From assembly GCA_023663725.1 (NCBI GenBank), contig JAMPGX010000014.1, forward strand, positions 1 through 64,000: a DNA stretch of 64,000 bases, in the 5' to 3' direction. Source of the stretch: a bacterium. Lineage in GTDB: Bacteria; Bacillota; Clostridia; Lachnospirales; Lachnospiraceae. Of this stretch, positions 18,101-27,687 are shown piece after piece. Both the position numbers and the translations under genes were made by a program. Each line of letters starts with the position of its first letter. Position 1 is the first letter of the stretch. The notes beneath the pieces are model-generated. The model searched no databases, had not been told where the DNA came from, and saw nothing but the letters and a program-made list of their open reading frames with translations.

Positions 18101-18604
18101 TCAGAATCCTCTCAGCTTGACGCTGTCGTCGTCCTGCGTGTTCTCGATCTGCGTGATCTCCACATCATAGCCGATGGAATCGTTCACCTGTACATGCACG
18201 GTCTCACCCACCTTATGGCCCATCAGCGCCTTGCCCAGCGGGGACTCGTTGCTGATCAGACCTTCCAGGGAATTGCCGCGCACCGTGGTGACGATCCGAT
18301 ACTTCTCCACACTGCCGTCGTCCAGCATCCGCACCGTCACTGTGTTGTTCATCCCCACCTCGTCCTCGGCGGAGTCATCGGAGATCACCTGAGCCGTGCG
18401 GATCATGCGCTCCAGATAGCGGATTCGGCTCTCGTTCTGATTCTTGACCTTCTTAGCCGCATAGTACTCAAAGTTCTCGCTGAGATCCCCGTGAGCCCTG
18501 GCCTCCTTGACGTCCTCCAACGCCTTGGGGCGTACCACCAGCCGGCGGTACTCGATCTCCTCCTCCATCTTCCGTATATCGCTTTGCGTCAGTTTATCGT
18601 ACAT
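18101..18604 (-). CDS. greA: GreA/GreB-family transcription elongation factor
   Basis: A 167-residue protein that would rescue backtracked RNA polymerase by promoting transcript cleavage. The N-terminal coiled coil includes HGDLSENFEYYAAK, holding the conserved acidic tip residues (D and E in GDLSEN). The C-terminal FKBP-like domain has the expected SPLGKALMGHKVGE motif. Length is slightly above the usual 155-160. It lies between the MraY-like gene (61 bp upstream) and the HAD-CPBP gene (3 bp downstream), so the three are probably co-transcribed. A second greA elsewhere in the genome is possible and would make this a paralogue. Confidence 0.92.
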   Translation of the reverse strand: MYDKLTQSDIRKMEEEIEYRRLVVRPKALEDVKEARAHGDLSENFEYYAAKKVKNQNESRIRYLERMIRTAQVISDDSAEDEVGMNNTVTVRMLDDGSVEKYRIVTTVRGNSLEGLISNESPLGKALMGHKVGETVHVQVNDSIGYDVEITQIENTQDDDSVKLRGF

Positions 18605-18665
18605 GTCTCATCCCTCTTTCTCTCTTCCCAACTCACAGCCAGAACCTGCTGTATGGCTTCGCCGC

Positions 18666-19628
18666 TCACTTGACCCCATAGATCACCGCCGCCGCCAGAA
18701 TGATCTGAATGATGGCAAAGCGGAACACCGTCTGGGTGTTGGACCAGTTCCACACCTTTCGCACATGATCGTGCAGAGGCGTCCGCACATGATTCATGAT
18801 ATGTATCTTCAGGAAACGGATCAGCGACACCTTCAGGAGCCCCAATCCTCCGTCCAGAATCAGCACCAGCGCCACCGGAATATACAGCAGCGGGCTGCCT
18901 GTCTTCAGGATGGCGATGCTGATGAACAGTCCCATGGCCCGGGAACCGGCATCCCCCATCAGCAGGCGGCTGGGCGTGGCATTGTACCACAGATACCCCA
19001 GAATGCAGACGCAGAAGAGCAGAATCATAAAGGAAAAATCGTCGGCAAGACTTTTGATCTGATCGATGATATAGATCGTCATCAGGCTGATGATGGTCAG
19101 CGTGCCCGACAGACCGTCCACGCCGTCGGAGCAGTTGGTCACATTGACCGAGGTCCATACCAGCACCACCGCCAGCAGAGCGAACACCACCGGATGCAGC
19201 GTAAACTTCACACCGAACATGGCCAGCTCCACGACGCTGGAATTGTAGTGCAGAAAAGTGATGGCCACCAGCGCCGCCACGCACAGGTCCAGAAAGCCTT
19301 TCTTATACTCTCCCCAGGGATTCTTGGAGGCATCGTCCAGAAACCCCGTCATCATGCAGATGATGACCAGCACCAGATAGATCGCGTTCTCCATGGAGAA
19401 GGGGATAAAGAGCACCGCCGCCACCACGAAGACCAGCACAAAGATAATGCCCGCCCCCCTGGGCTTGCCGGCGGAGAGCTTGCCGTCATGGGCAAAATCA
19501 CGTCCGATGTCCTTGGGCAGATAGATTCCCAGCTTCGAGATGACGGTGATCGTCGCCAGAAACGCGAACAGTATTCCCGCAAACGCGGCAATGGAGGCAT
19601 ACCCCTCCGGTATCAGCGTATGTATCAT
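18666..19628 (-). CDS. mraY: MraY/WecA-superfamily phospho-sugar transferase
   Basis: A 320-residue membrane enzyme with about ten segments that moves a sugar-phosphate from a UDP-sugar to undecaprenyl phosphate. Visible motifs are GFLDD, NCSDGVDGLSG, LLMGDAGSRAMG and TPLHDHVRK. These match MraY in order, but the usual H-H-H motif reads H-D-H. It is placed with greA and a HAD-CPBP gene, away from any mur cluster. It may be the cell's lipid I synthase in its lineage-specific form, or a paralogue serving another wall polymer. Family is sure; substrate is less sure. An AAAGGTAA-type RBS supports the start. Confidence 0.88.
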   Translation of the reverse strand: MIHTLIPEGYASIAAFAGILFAFLATITVISKLGIYLPKDIGRDFAHDGKLSAGKPRGAGIIFVLVFVVAAVLFIPFSMENAIYLVLVIICMMTGFLDDASKNPWGEYKKGFLDLCVAALVAITFLHYNSSVVELAMFGVKFTLHPVVFALLAVVLVWTSVNVTNCSDGVDGLSGTLTIISLMTIYIIDQIKSLADDFSFMILLFCVCILGYLWYNATPSRLLMGDAGSRAMGLFISIAILKTGSPLLYIPVALVLILDGGLGLLKVSLIRFLKIHIMNHVRTPLHDHVRKVWNWSNTQTVFRFAIIQIILAAAVIYGVK

Positions 19629-19733
19629 GACCTGTTACCTTTCTTTCCTTATCTATTCATATGATATAGTATAGCTTATTTTACCACATAATGAAAGAGC
19701 CAACTTGAAAATGTCGGCCCCTTTACATCGTCA

Positions 19734-21677
19734 TTATTTGATAATCCCCTGCTCTCTCTTGCGCATAAATTTCTGGTGATACATCAGGTCGTCCGCCTTT
19801 TTGATGAAATAGTCCAGCGTATGATTGCTGAGCTTGTCCGTGTAAGAGCCGATGCTGGCTTGGATTGCATACACCTTATCCGACGCCTCGTTGTACGCCT
19901 GAATTCCCTGCCTGATCTTGTCGATGATCTCTGCGGTGCGCGCGCCGATGTCCCTGCCGGCCAGGGCGATCAAAAACTCGTCGCCGCCGATCCTGGCCGC
20001 AAATTCCTGCCGGATACTGCGCTTGATAATCGTGCCCAGGCTCTGCAGCGCCGCGTCCCCCTCGGCATGTCCGTAAGTGTCATTGATCTGCTTGAGCCCA
20101 TCCATGTCCAGCGAGATGATGGACAGCTCCATGTCCCCCGATTTTTCCAGCAGACTGTTGATCTCGTGATAAAAGCCGTTGCGGTTATACAGTCCCGTCA
20201 ACAGATCCTTCATATACATTTTCACCAGCTGACTGCGGGATCTCTGCAATTCCATCAGATGACGGAAGCTGGCCAGAAACGCAGAGTAGGCATTGTACCA
20301 GAAACGCTCGCTGTCAAAGCTGGCGACGGTATAGCCGATGCTCTTTCCCTGCAGATGTACCATTGCCACCAGCAGATAGTCGCTCTCCCCCAGAGTCTCG
20401 TGAAGGTTCGGAATGATCTCCCCGAATTCCATATCCACCCAATCACTGACGTTGGCTTTCCCGCCGTCCGACATCCACGGCTCGATATTGTGATACCGCT
20501 TCACCCTGAGCCTCTGCGTATAATCTTCGGTCTCCTCCGCTTTGCCCAAGCCGCCGAAATCAATCATGTCCTCCTCCAGAAAGCCGTCATTGGCACAGAA
20601 CCAGAAATCCCTGTACTGCAGCGCACCCATAAATCCCTGCAGCACCTCCAGCGACTCGTCCAACGCCCCGAGCATGCCGAAATTCACTACCATCTGATTG
20701 AGGTCCCCCTGATATTTGAGCAGGTGCTTGAGCTCTCCCTTGAGCGCCACTATCTCATTCGTCACCCCCTGTTCCTCTTTCCCCTCGCAGCCACAGGATT
20801 GTCCGAGCTGCATGGCATTGGGAACAGAATGCTCCCTCCCCTGGCAGCTGACTAAGTCGTCCTCGTCAAGAACCTCAAAAATCTTCTGGGAGAGTCCCTG
20901 ATAGTTATAGATCCCTGTGGTCAGCTGCGGCTGATGATACCGCGCCATCTCTATGCCGTCGAAGCCGCTGACCGCGATGTCCTCCGGAACCCGCAGCCCC
21001 CGCTCCTTCAGGCAGGAACAGACCTCCAGAGCCATGGAGTCATTGGCGCAGATGATGGCCTCCGGTTGCTCCAGACCCTCCGCAATGTCCGCAAACATCT
21101 GCCGCATGGCCTTGCGGCAGGGTTCCTCCCAGAACGCGCCGTAATAGACCCTGCACTGCTCGCTGGGAATCCCCGCCTTCTCCATGGTTTCCCAATATGT
21201 CCGCTCCCGCTCGAGCGAGAAGGAATTGTCCGGCATACCGCCCATAAAGTACACCCGCCGATAGCCGTGGTGTAAAATCATATGCTCCACGATCTCCCGA
21301 AAGCAGTCCACATAGTTCATCACCAGATTAATACATCCCTCGAAGCTCTTATCCACAGTGATAACCGGAACATGGGCGCACCTGGCCCGCTCTACCAGAT
21401 CAAGCTGCGCATCATCCTGCTTGAAGGTCTCCGACATCAGCACCACCGCGTCAAAGCGCTCGACACTGACCGCAGAAAATATTTTCTGCTCACCCTTGTC
21501 ATTGATATCATTGAAATAAAAATCCGACAGAGTGGAGAAGAACACAAGCTTGCAGTGATGTTTTCCCGCCTCCTGTATCGCGCTCTTTATAATTCGAATC
21601 TGTTCATCCTTGTAGAAGTTAGCCAGGATAAAGGCTATTACCTTATAGTCTTTTCCGTCTGAGTACTTAATGCCCAT
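19734..21677 (-). CDS. Sugar-sensor (LacI-type ligand domain) diguanylate cyclase
   Basis: A 647-residue cytosolic protein. Residues about 8-290 form a type 1 periplasmic-binding fold as in LacI/GalR regulators (FDAVVLMSE, AIICANDSMAL and VSGFDGIEMARY), but without the DNA-binding helix-turn-helix. A middle region of unclear fold (about 310-470) follows. A C-terminal GGDEF domain contains the intact active site RIGGDEFLIAL and DMDGLKQIND. It would make cyclic di-GMP when a sugar binds. The ATG at 21677 has an AGAAGGGAG site, so the frame to 21710 is not used. It lies just downstream of the GH2 and GH3 genes, which suggests it senses their products. Confidence 0.9.
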   Translation of the reverse strand: MGIKYSDGKDYKVIAFILANFYKDEQIRIIKSAIQEAGKHHCKLVFFSTLSDFYFNDINDKGEQKIFSAVSVERFDAVVLMSETFKQDDAQLDLVERARCAHVPVITVDKSFEGCINLVMNYVDCFREIVEHMILHHGYRRVYFMGGMPDNSFSLERERTYWETMEKAGIPSEQCRVYYGAFWEEPCRKAMRQMFADIAEGLEQPEAIICANDSMALEVCSCLKERGLRVPEDIAVSGFDGIEMARYHQPQLTTGIYNYQGLSQKIFEVLDEDDLVSCQGREHSVPNAMQLGQSCGCEGKEEQGVTNEIVALKGELKHLLKYQGDLNQMVVNFGMLGALDESLEVLQGFMGALQYRDFWFCANDGFLEEDMIDFGGLGKAEETEDYTQRLRVKRYHNIEPWMSDGGKANVSDWVDMEFGEIIPNLHETLGESDYLLVAMVHLQGKSIGYTVASFDSERFWYNAYSAFLASFRHLMELQRSRSQLVKMYMKDLLTGLYNRNGFYHEINSLLEKSGDMELSIISLDMDGLKQINDTYGHAEGDAALQSLGTIIKRSIRQEFAARIGGDEFLIALAGRDIGARTAEIIDKIRQGIQAYNEASDKVYAIQASIGSYTDKLSNHTLDYFIKKADDLMYHQKFMRKREQGIIK

Positions 21678-21728
21678 GCGCGCTCCCTTCTGTCGTCCGT
21701 CACGAAGCAACCGTTTTTCCTTCTCCTG

Positions 21729-24700
21729 CTACACTCCAAATTGTACTGCTTCCAGGTCATAATTGCTGCCCGGCAGGAAGATCAATTCCACGGTTCCCCT
21801 GCCCTTCAACGCTTCAATCACAAAACTCTGCGGCGCATACTCTGCGGTTCCCGGTACCTCCAACACTCGAGAGGTCGTCTCATTGCCATCCTGTGTAAAG
21901 TGTATGTGAACAGTATTGCCAGGCAGAGGCGAGCGCCCCCACAGCGTCACCCGACTGGCGCCCTTCCCGCCAAAGTCCATATCCTCATAAACAATCGTCA
22001 CATTGTTGCCGATGCCCACCACGGCCCGTTCCTCCACCTGGAAGCTGTCACCGTACACCCTGCTGCACTCTGCCCCGTATAACTTGGCATAGGCTTTCTC
22101 CAATCGAGTGAAGGAAAAGCCCTTGATATGCACTTTGCGGCTCTGAAGGCGAAAAGCGATGGTCGTCAGCCCTTTGAGTCTGCGTGGCAGCTTCCAGCTC
22201 TCCTCCTGATACACATTCCACTGGGACGGCTTCTGATAGGGAGCGATGAGCAGAAGCGTGCCATCCTCCTCCGGCTCTCCCTCCCAGATCTCAAGCTCAT
22301 ACAGATCGCTGCTCAGGGCAAACACTGGTACGGTGATCTCGTCAGAGCCATATTCTCCAAAATCCAGATTTCGGTAAATCACACCGCTGACGCCGTCTCT
22401 GGATGTAGCGATCCCCTTTTCATTGCCGTTGGTGATCTCTCCAATGGTATCGCTAAAGAGCCCTGCTGAGACGAACTCATAGGGATTGATGAATGCCTGC
22501 CCCAGTCCCTGGGATTTGAGCTCCAGCTGAGAAATATATCGGGCTGGACTCTGCCCACACTGGCAACGCACATAAAATTCCCCATCCCCGATGGCAGTGA
22601 TTCTGGCACGGCGGGCGTCCAGCTCTTCCACTTTGGCAAAAGTAACCGGAATACCATTCTGATTGACCACTTTCCAATATAGAGAACGCTCCGTCGCATC
22701 AGCAGGGCATATCCTGGCCTCCACCGTGATGCTGGGACGACTTTCATCCATCACACAGCCCTCCCGCGCCAACAGCTCCACCTTGCGGACAGGAATCGGC
22801 AGCTTCTCGCATTTTTTCGCGGATATATCACCGCATCCGGCTGTATGCGCCGCCCTCCTGCTCACGTCCTCCCTGGCGCTGATGCCGGGTCTTGGACCGG
22901 CCAATGTCACAGGGAGCTCCAGACAGGCCGGTTCCAGCTTCCAGCCACTCGCTGAGATCTTCACGCGGTTCCCAGTCTTGCCTTCATGTATATCATCCTC
23001 CGAACATGGCCTCGATGCCACCACCGCCAACAATTTCCCGTTAAAGAGCTTGCGCACAGAACCCTTGTAGGCATCATAATCCGTGCTGTCCCCATTGTCC
23101 ATTCCCAGCAGGCGTCCCGCTCCCTCCAGGGTCAGCTCCACATAATTCATCGCGTTTTCCACCGGATATCCATTCTCGTCCACCGCGCTGATCGTGACAA
23201 AGCACAAATCCTCCCCGTCTCCCGCAAGCTGCTCCTTGTCCGCCTCCAGCACCAGATGTCTGGCCTCCCCAAAGGAATGTCGGGACTCTCTGGCGATCTC
23301 TCTGCCATCCCCGTCATAGGCGACAACCGTAATCTCCCCCTGCTCATAGGGCACCTGCCAGTTCCCCTGCAGCCGTTTACCCCGCACATGGTCAAGCGAC
23401 TGCCTGCCCTGAGAACGACCGTTGACATAGAGCTCCACACTGTCTCCATTGGAGCAGGCGCGCACATCGATGAGTTGCCCTGGGTTCCAGTCCCAATAGG
23501 GATAGAGATGCACCATAGGACGCTCCGCCGCAGAGACCCATTCCGCTTGAAACAGATAGTAGGCGTCCTTGGGAAAACCAGCCGTGTCGACATACCCAAA
23601 GTAGGAGTTCTTGGTGTGATAGGGAGTGGGCTCCCCGATATAGTCAAAGCCCGTCCACAAGAACTGTCCCAGGGAAAAATCCGCATCCCTGTCGTCGATA
23701 ATGCAGGCCTCCACACTGCGGGCTCCCCAGCTGGTGCTGGAGTTGCCCAGAGCCGAGCACTGCTCATCCTCCTCCGCCAGCACGGACTGCCGCAGGGGAA
23801 AGCGATAGATGCCCCTGCTCTGCACCACGGAGGCAGTCTCGCTGCCATAGATGATCCAGTCAGGATGCTCATGGTGATGCAGCGCGTAATATTTCTCTCC
23901 GTAATTGTAGCCCGCCACCTTCACGATATCCGCACAGTTCTGAGCGCCCTCCCACGGCATGTAATTGGAACCAATCGTAATCCTCGCATTGCCGAGCGGA
24001 TCGTGGCAGCGGACAGCCGCCACTAGTCTGCGGGTAATCTCCTCGCCGTGGGCATCCGCATGGGTATCATAGATCTCATTGCCGATGGACCAGAGAAACA
24101 GGCTGGGATGGTTTCGGTCCCGCCGAATCCAGGAGCGTACATCTCTCTCCGCCCACTCCTTGAAGAATCGGCTGTAATCATAGGAGGTCTTGGAGCGCTC
24201 CCACATGTCAAAGGCCTCCGAGAGCACCAGTATTCCCATCTCATCCGCCAGCTCCATCACCTCCAAAGCCGGCATGTTATGGCTGGTGCGCAGGGCATTA
24301 GTCCCCATTTCCTTGAGGATGCGCAGCTTCCGGCGCATTGCCTCCTTATGGAAGGCCGCGCCCAGACATCCCAGATCATGGTGCTCGCACACGCCCTGTA
24401 TCTTCACATGCCTGCCATTCAGGAAAAATCCTCTGTCCGGCGTAAACTCCATGCGCCGCAGACCGACAGTGACCTGCTGGCTGTCAATGGGCCGTATGGA
24501 CGACGCGCAGTCTGCCTGCGCCGCATCATACAGCTCTATGCGCAGCTGATAGCAGACGGGATGATTCAGGTCCCACTCCTCAAGCCCTGTCAATTCTGTC
24601 TTGAGGGTAAAGCAGAACTGGCCGTCAGCCCGCCTGAACAGTTCTCCGTCCCCCAGCTCCCTCACCTGGTCTGTCTCCCTCCACAGGCTGTAATGGCAAC

Positions 24701-25271
24701 GGACGCTCTCCCGAACATCCCCCGCGCACTCTGTCTCTATCTCCATCCTATAACAGCTATTCTCGTCCTTCCCACAGTCTGGTCCCTGCTGCCAGAGCGT
24801 ATGCACATAGGTGCCGTCAAAAGGCAGATATACCGGAGGACATATTTTCAGCCACACATTCCGGTAGATTCCCGCGCCTGAGTACCAACGGCTGTTAGGG
24901 CTTAAGTGGCGCACCTGCATCAACAGCTCATTCTCCCCCTGTTGCAGATAATCCGTGATATCATAGTCGAAGGCGGAATAGCCATACTTCCAGTCGCCCA
25001 CCTTCTGGCGGTTGACATAGAAGGTGCTGTCCATGTAGACGCCGTCAAAGCGGATGAATGTCCGCTGCCCTGGCTGTGGGCTGACTGTGAGCAATTTGCG
25101 ATACCAGCCGGTGCTGTTCTCATAGAGCCCATGTGTGTCATAGATCAGCCAGTCGTGGGGTACATCCACCGGACAGAACTCTCCCGTCCGCCCCAGTATA
25201 GCGGATAATTCCGTTCCCGGCTCGGTCTTCAGGAAGCTCCAGTTGTCATTGAACAATACACCGTATTCCAT
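21729..25271 (-). CDS. Glycoside hydrolase family 2 (beta-galactosidase-like), multidomain
   Basis: An 1180-residue GH2 enzyme. The N-terminal sugar-binding domain (1-145) is followed by an immunoglobulin-like domain and a TIM barrel (about 285-600). The acid/base is Glu399 in WSIGNE, and the nucleophile is probably Glu478 in YGSETA. Later domains include a further immunoglobulin-like module and two beta-sandwich domains near the C terminus, one ending in FLPGSNYDLEAVQFG, likely carbohydrate binding. No signal peptide is present, so it acts in the cytosol on imported oligosaccharides. The ATG at 25271 has an AAGGAG site. The substrate could be a galactoside or another beta-linked sugar. Confidence 0.92.
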   Translation of the reverse strand: MEYGVLFNDNWSFLKTEPGTELSAILGRTGEFCPVDVPHDWLIYDTHGLYENSTGWYRKLLTVSPQPGQRTFIRFDGVYMDSTFYVNRQKVGDWKYGYSAFDYDITDYLQQGENELLMQVRHLSPNSRWYSGAGIYRNVWLKICPPVYLPFDGTYVHTLWQQGPDCGKDENSCYRMEIETECAGDVRESVRCHYSLWRETDQVRELGDGELFRRADGQFCFTLKTELTGLEEWDLNHPVCYQLRIELYDAAQADCASSIRPIDSQQVTVGLRRMEFTPDRGFFLNGRHVKIQGVCEHHDLGCLGAAFHKEAMRRKLRILKEMGTNALRTSHNMPALEVMELADEMGILVLSEAFDMWERSKTSYDYSRFFKEWAERDVRSWIRRDRNHPSLFLWSIGNEIYDTHADAHGEEITRRLVAAVRCHDPLGNARITIGSNYMPWEGAQNCADIVKVAGYNYGEKYYALHHHEHPDWIIYGSETASVVQSRGIYRFPLRQSVLAEEDEQCSALGNSSTSWGARSVEACIIDDRDADFSLGQFLWTGFDYIGEPTPYHTKNSYFGYVDTAGFPKDAYYLFQAEWVSAAERPMVHLYPYWDWNPGQLIDVRACSNGDSVELYVNGRSQGRQSLDHVRGKRLQGNWQVPYEQGEITVVAYDGDGREIARESRHSFGEARHLVLEADKEQLAGDGEDLCFVTISAVDENGYPVENAMNYVELTLEGAGRLLGMDNGDSTDYDAYKGSVRKLFNGKLLAVVASRPCSEDDIHEGKTGNRVKISASGWKLEPACLELPVTLAGPRPGISAREDVSRRAAHTAGCGDISAKKCEKLPIPVRKVELLAREGCVMDESRPSITVEARICPADATERSLYWKVVNQNGIPVTFAKVEELDARRARITAIGDGEFYVRCQCGQSPARYISQLELKSQGLGQAFINPYEFVSAGLFSDTIGEITNGNEKGIATSRDGVSGVIYRNLDFGEYGSDEITVPVFALSSDLYELEIWEGEPEEDGTLLLIAPYQKPSQWNVYQEESWKLPRRLKGLTTIAFRLQSRKVHIKGFSFTRLEKAYAKLYGAECSRVYGDSFQVEERAVVGIGNNVTIVYEDMDFGGKGASRVTLWGRSPLPGNTVHIHFTQDGNETTSRVLEVPGTAEYAPQSFVIEALKGRGTVELIFLPGSNYDLEAVQFGV

Positions 25272-25299
25272 ATCTGATATTCTCCTTGCTGCTAATAGC

Positions 25300-25334
25300 A
25301 AAAGGCTGCCGCCTGAAGACTCAAACGGCAGCCT
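25300..25334 (-). terminator. Hairpin between the GH3 and GH2 genes
   Basis: Minus-strand arms AGGCTGCCG and CGGCAGCCT (25304-25334) pair perfectly and are followed by four T. The short T run suggests partial termination, lowering GH2 expression relative to GH3. Confidence 0.55.
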
Positions 25335-25366
25335 GAATTAGAGCTGCGATGATACCGCCTGCCGTG

Positions 25367-27520
25367 TTATGCCAGCTTTACGGTGAAGCTGATGCAATCC
25401 TTGCCGGTCAGTTCTCTGGTGCGCGCATCTGGCTGTCCCAGTCCCACGCTGACGGTGAAAGATTTACCCTCCACCAGTCTCTCGCCTTCCTCATTGACTA
25501 CGGTAAAGGCCTCCGCGCCGATGGGAACTGTGACGGACGCCTCGCCGCCGGCCTCCACCCATGTTCTGGCAAAGCCGCACAGCTTGGCCGCCGGCGTTGC
25601 GTCGGGAGCCTCCTGCGCTTTGATATATACCTGTACCACCTCTCCAGTACCCGTCTGTCCCTGATTGGTCAGCTTCACATGCAATTTGAACGCATCCGGG
25701 TTGTCCAGCGTGATCTCGGTGCCGCAGGCCGCAGGACTGCCGGAGCAGCTCACCGCGGACACTGTCACATCCCCGTAGGTGAGGCCGTAGCCAAAGGGAT
25801 ACAGCGGCTCGGACTCTATGTAGCGGTAAGTCCTGCCCTTCATGGAGTAATCCTCAAAGTCAGGCAACTCCTCCGTGTCTCTGTAGAAGGTGATCGGCAG
25901 CTTGCCGGAGGGAGAGACCTCGCCAAACAAGATCTGAGCCACAACGCGGCCGCCTCTCGCGCCCGGATACCAGAGCTGCATCACGGCGTCTGCCTGTTCC
26001 TGCTCGACGCGCAGATCCATGGCGCTACCGGTCATATTCAACACGACTGTGGGCTTGCCCACCTTCAGCACCGCCTCCACCAGCTCCCTCTGAGACTCGG
26101 GCAGCAGCAGATCGGTCTTGTCTCCGGAGGCGTAGCTGTTGCCGGTATCGCCCTCCTCGCCCTCCAGTGTCTCGTCCAGGCCAACGCACAAGATCACCAC
26201 GTCACTGTTCTCCGCCACGCTGACGGCCTCCCGCACACGGTCCTGTTTCCAGCCAAGGCCCTCCACGCGATCCCGAAACAGATGGCAGCCCTCGGAGTAA
26301 TATACCCTCACGTCATCGCCCACGGCATCCTGAATGCCCTCCAACACCGTGATATACCGGGAGGAGGTTCCGTGATAGTTGCCCACCAGCGCCACACGGC
26401 TGTTGGCGTTGGGGCCTACTACGCCGATACTCTGAAGCTGGTCTTTCTTCAGAGGCAGTATGCCGTTGTTCTTCAGCAGAACGACGCCCTCAGCCGTAGC
26501 TCTGTCAGCCAGCGCCAGATGCTCCCTGCACTCGATCTTGTCATAGCCGATCTGATCATACTCTGTCTCGTCAAACAGCCCCAGCAGGAATCGGGTGGTA
26601 AACAACCGCTCCGCTGCCAAAGTGATATCCTCCTCTGTCACCAGGCCGTCCTGATACGCCTTCATCATGTGCAGATAGGTATTGCCGCAGTTCACGTCAC
26701 AACCTGTTTTCAAGGCCAGGGCCGCGGACTCCTCAGCCGTGTCCGTCACCATATGATTCTCATGAAAGTCGCGGATTGCCCAGCAGTCAGACACATAGTG
26801 GCCCTCGAACTTCCACTCTCCCCGCAGGATATCCTGCATCAAGGTCTTGCTGCCGCAGCAGGGCTCTCCATTGGTGCGGTTATAGGCCCCCATGACGGCC
26901 TCCACATCGGCTTCCTTCACCAGTTTCTCAAAAGCGGGCAGATAGGTTTCCCACATGTCCTTTTTGGATGCCTTGGCATCAAACTTATGGCGCACCGCCT
27001 CCGGCCCTGAGTGTACCGCGAAATGCTTGGCGCAGGCCGCCGCCTGCATCACCTCGCCGTCCCCCTGCAGTCCCTCCACAAAGGCCTTGCCCAGCTCCCC
27101 TGTCAGAAAGGGATCCTCGCCGTAGGTCTCATGGCCTCTGCCCCATCTGGGATCTCTGAAAATATTGACGTTGGGGGACCAGAAGGTCAGTCCCTTGTAG
27201 ATATCCCTGTCCTCGTGCGCGCTGTACGCGTTGTACTTGGCGCGGCCCTCCACGCCGATCACACCGCCGACCTGCTCCATCAGCTCCGTGTCGAAAGCCG
27301 CCGCCATGCCGATAGCCTGGGGAAAGCTTGTCGCCACACCCGCGCGGGCAACGCCGTGCAGCCCCTCGTTCCACCAGTTGTATGCCGGAACATTCAGCCT
27401 GGGAATGGCCGGCGCGTCAAACCGAAGCTGCGACGCCTTCTCCTCCAGCGTCATCTGGCTGACCAGTTCTTTTGCTCTCTTTCTCGCACTCTCTCTGTCT
27501 CTCAAGATCGTCTCCTCCAT
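25367..27520 (-). CDS. Glycoside hydrolase family 3 (beta-glucosidase/beta-xylosidase)
   Basis: A 717-residue cytosolic GH3 enzyme. The (beta/alpha)8 domain has WWNEGLHGVAR, the Lys165-His166 pair and nucleophile Asp245 in YVSDCWAI. The second domain (about 350-560) follows, and a fibronectin III-like C-terminal domain (about 620-715) ends the protein. The NEGLHGVAR stretch and overall form are closest to beta-xylosidase or exo-glucosidase subgroups. The ATG at 27520 has only a weak site. A TTG five codons later (27505) is preceded by GGAGGA at good spacing and may be the real start. A partial terminator separates it from the GH2 gene, so the two probably act in one hemicellulose or glycoside pathway. 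Confidence 0.93.
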   Translation of the reverse strand: MEETILRDRESARKRAKELVSQMTLEEKASQLRFDAPAIPRLNVPAYNWWNEGLHGVARAGVATSFPQAIGMAAAFDTELMEQVGGVIGVEGRAKYNAYSAHEDRDIYKGLTFWSPNVNIFRDPRWGRGHETYGEDPFLTGELGKAFVEGLQGDGEVMQAAACAKHFAVHSGPEAVRHKFDAKASKKDMWETYLPAFEKLVKEADVEAVMGAYNRTNGEPCCGSKTLMQDILRGEWKFEGHYVSDCWAIRDFHENHMVTDTAEESAALALKTGCDVNCGNTYLHMMKAYQDGLVTEEDITLAAERLFTTRFLLGLFDETEYDQIGYDKIECREHLALADRATAEGVVLLKNNGILPLKKDQLQSIGVVGPNANSRVALVGNYHGTSSRYITVLEGIQDAVGDDVRVYYSEGCHLFRDRVEGLGWKQDRVREAVSVAENSDVVILCVGLDETLEGEEGDTGNSYASGDKTDLLLPESQRELVEAVLKVGKPTVVLNMTGSAMDLRVEQEQADAVMQLWYPGARGGRVVAQILFGEVSPSGKLPITFYRDTEELPDFEDYSMKGRTYRYIESEPLYPFGYGLTYGDVTVSAVSCSGSPAACGTEITLDNPDAFKLHVKLTNQGQTGTGEVVQVYIKAQEAPDATPAAKLCGFARTWVEAGGEASVTVPIGAEAFTVVNEEGERLVEGKSFTVSVGLGQPDARTRELTGKDCISFTVKLA

Positions 27521-27687
27521 CTCTTTTACAATATAGGCACTTCATTCTGCCAAATCCGCACACTAGTACTATGCTACTACACAAAGTTATGACTTCTGCC
27601 TAAAACGAAAATATAACCATATTTCCTCATATAGCATACCAGAAGCCGTCATTTTTTTCTCGCCAGATTATGCTATTTTTTAGGCAT

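Noticed and set aside
18507-19664. Plus-strand frame of 385 residues opposite greA and mraY
   Set aside because: Rich in His, Gln and Arg with no motifs, and it spans two real minus-strand genes.
25349-27010. Plus-strand frame of 553 residues opposite the GH3 gene
   Set aside because: Same antisense shadow effect; the GH3 motifs on the minus strand are complete.
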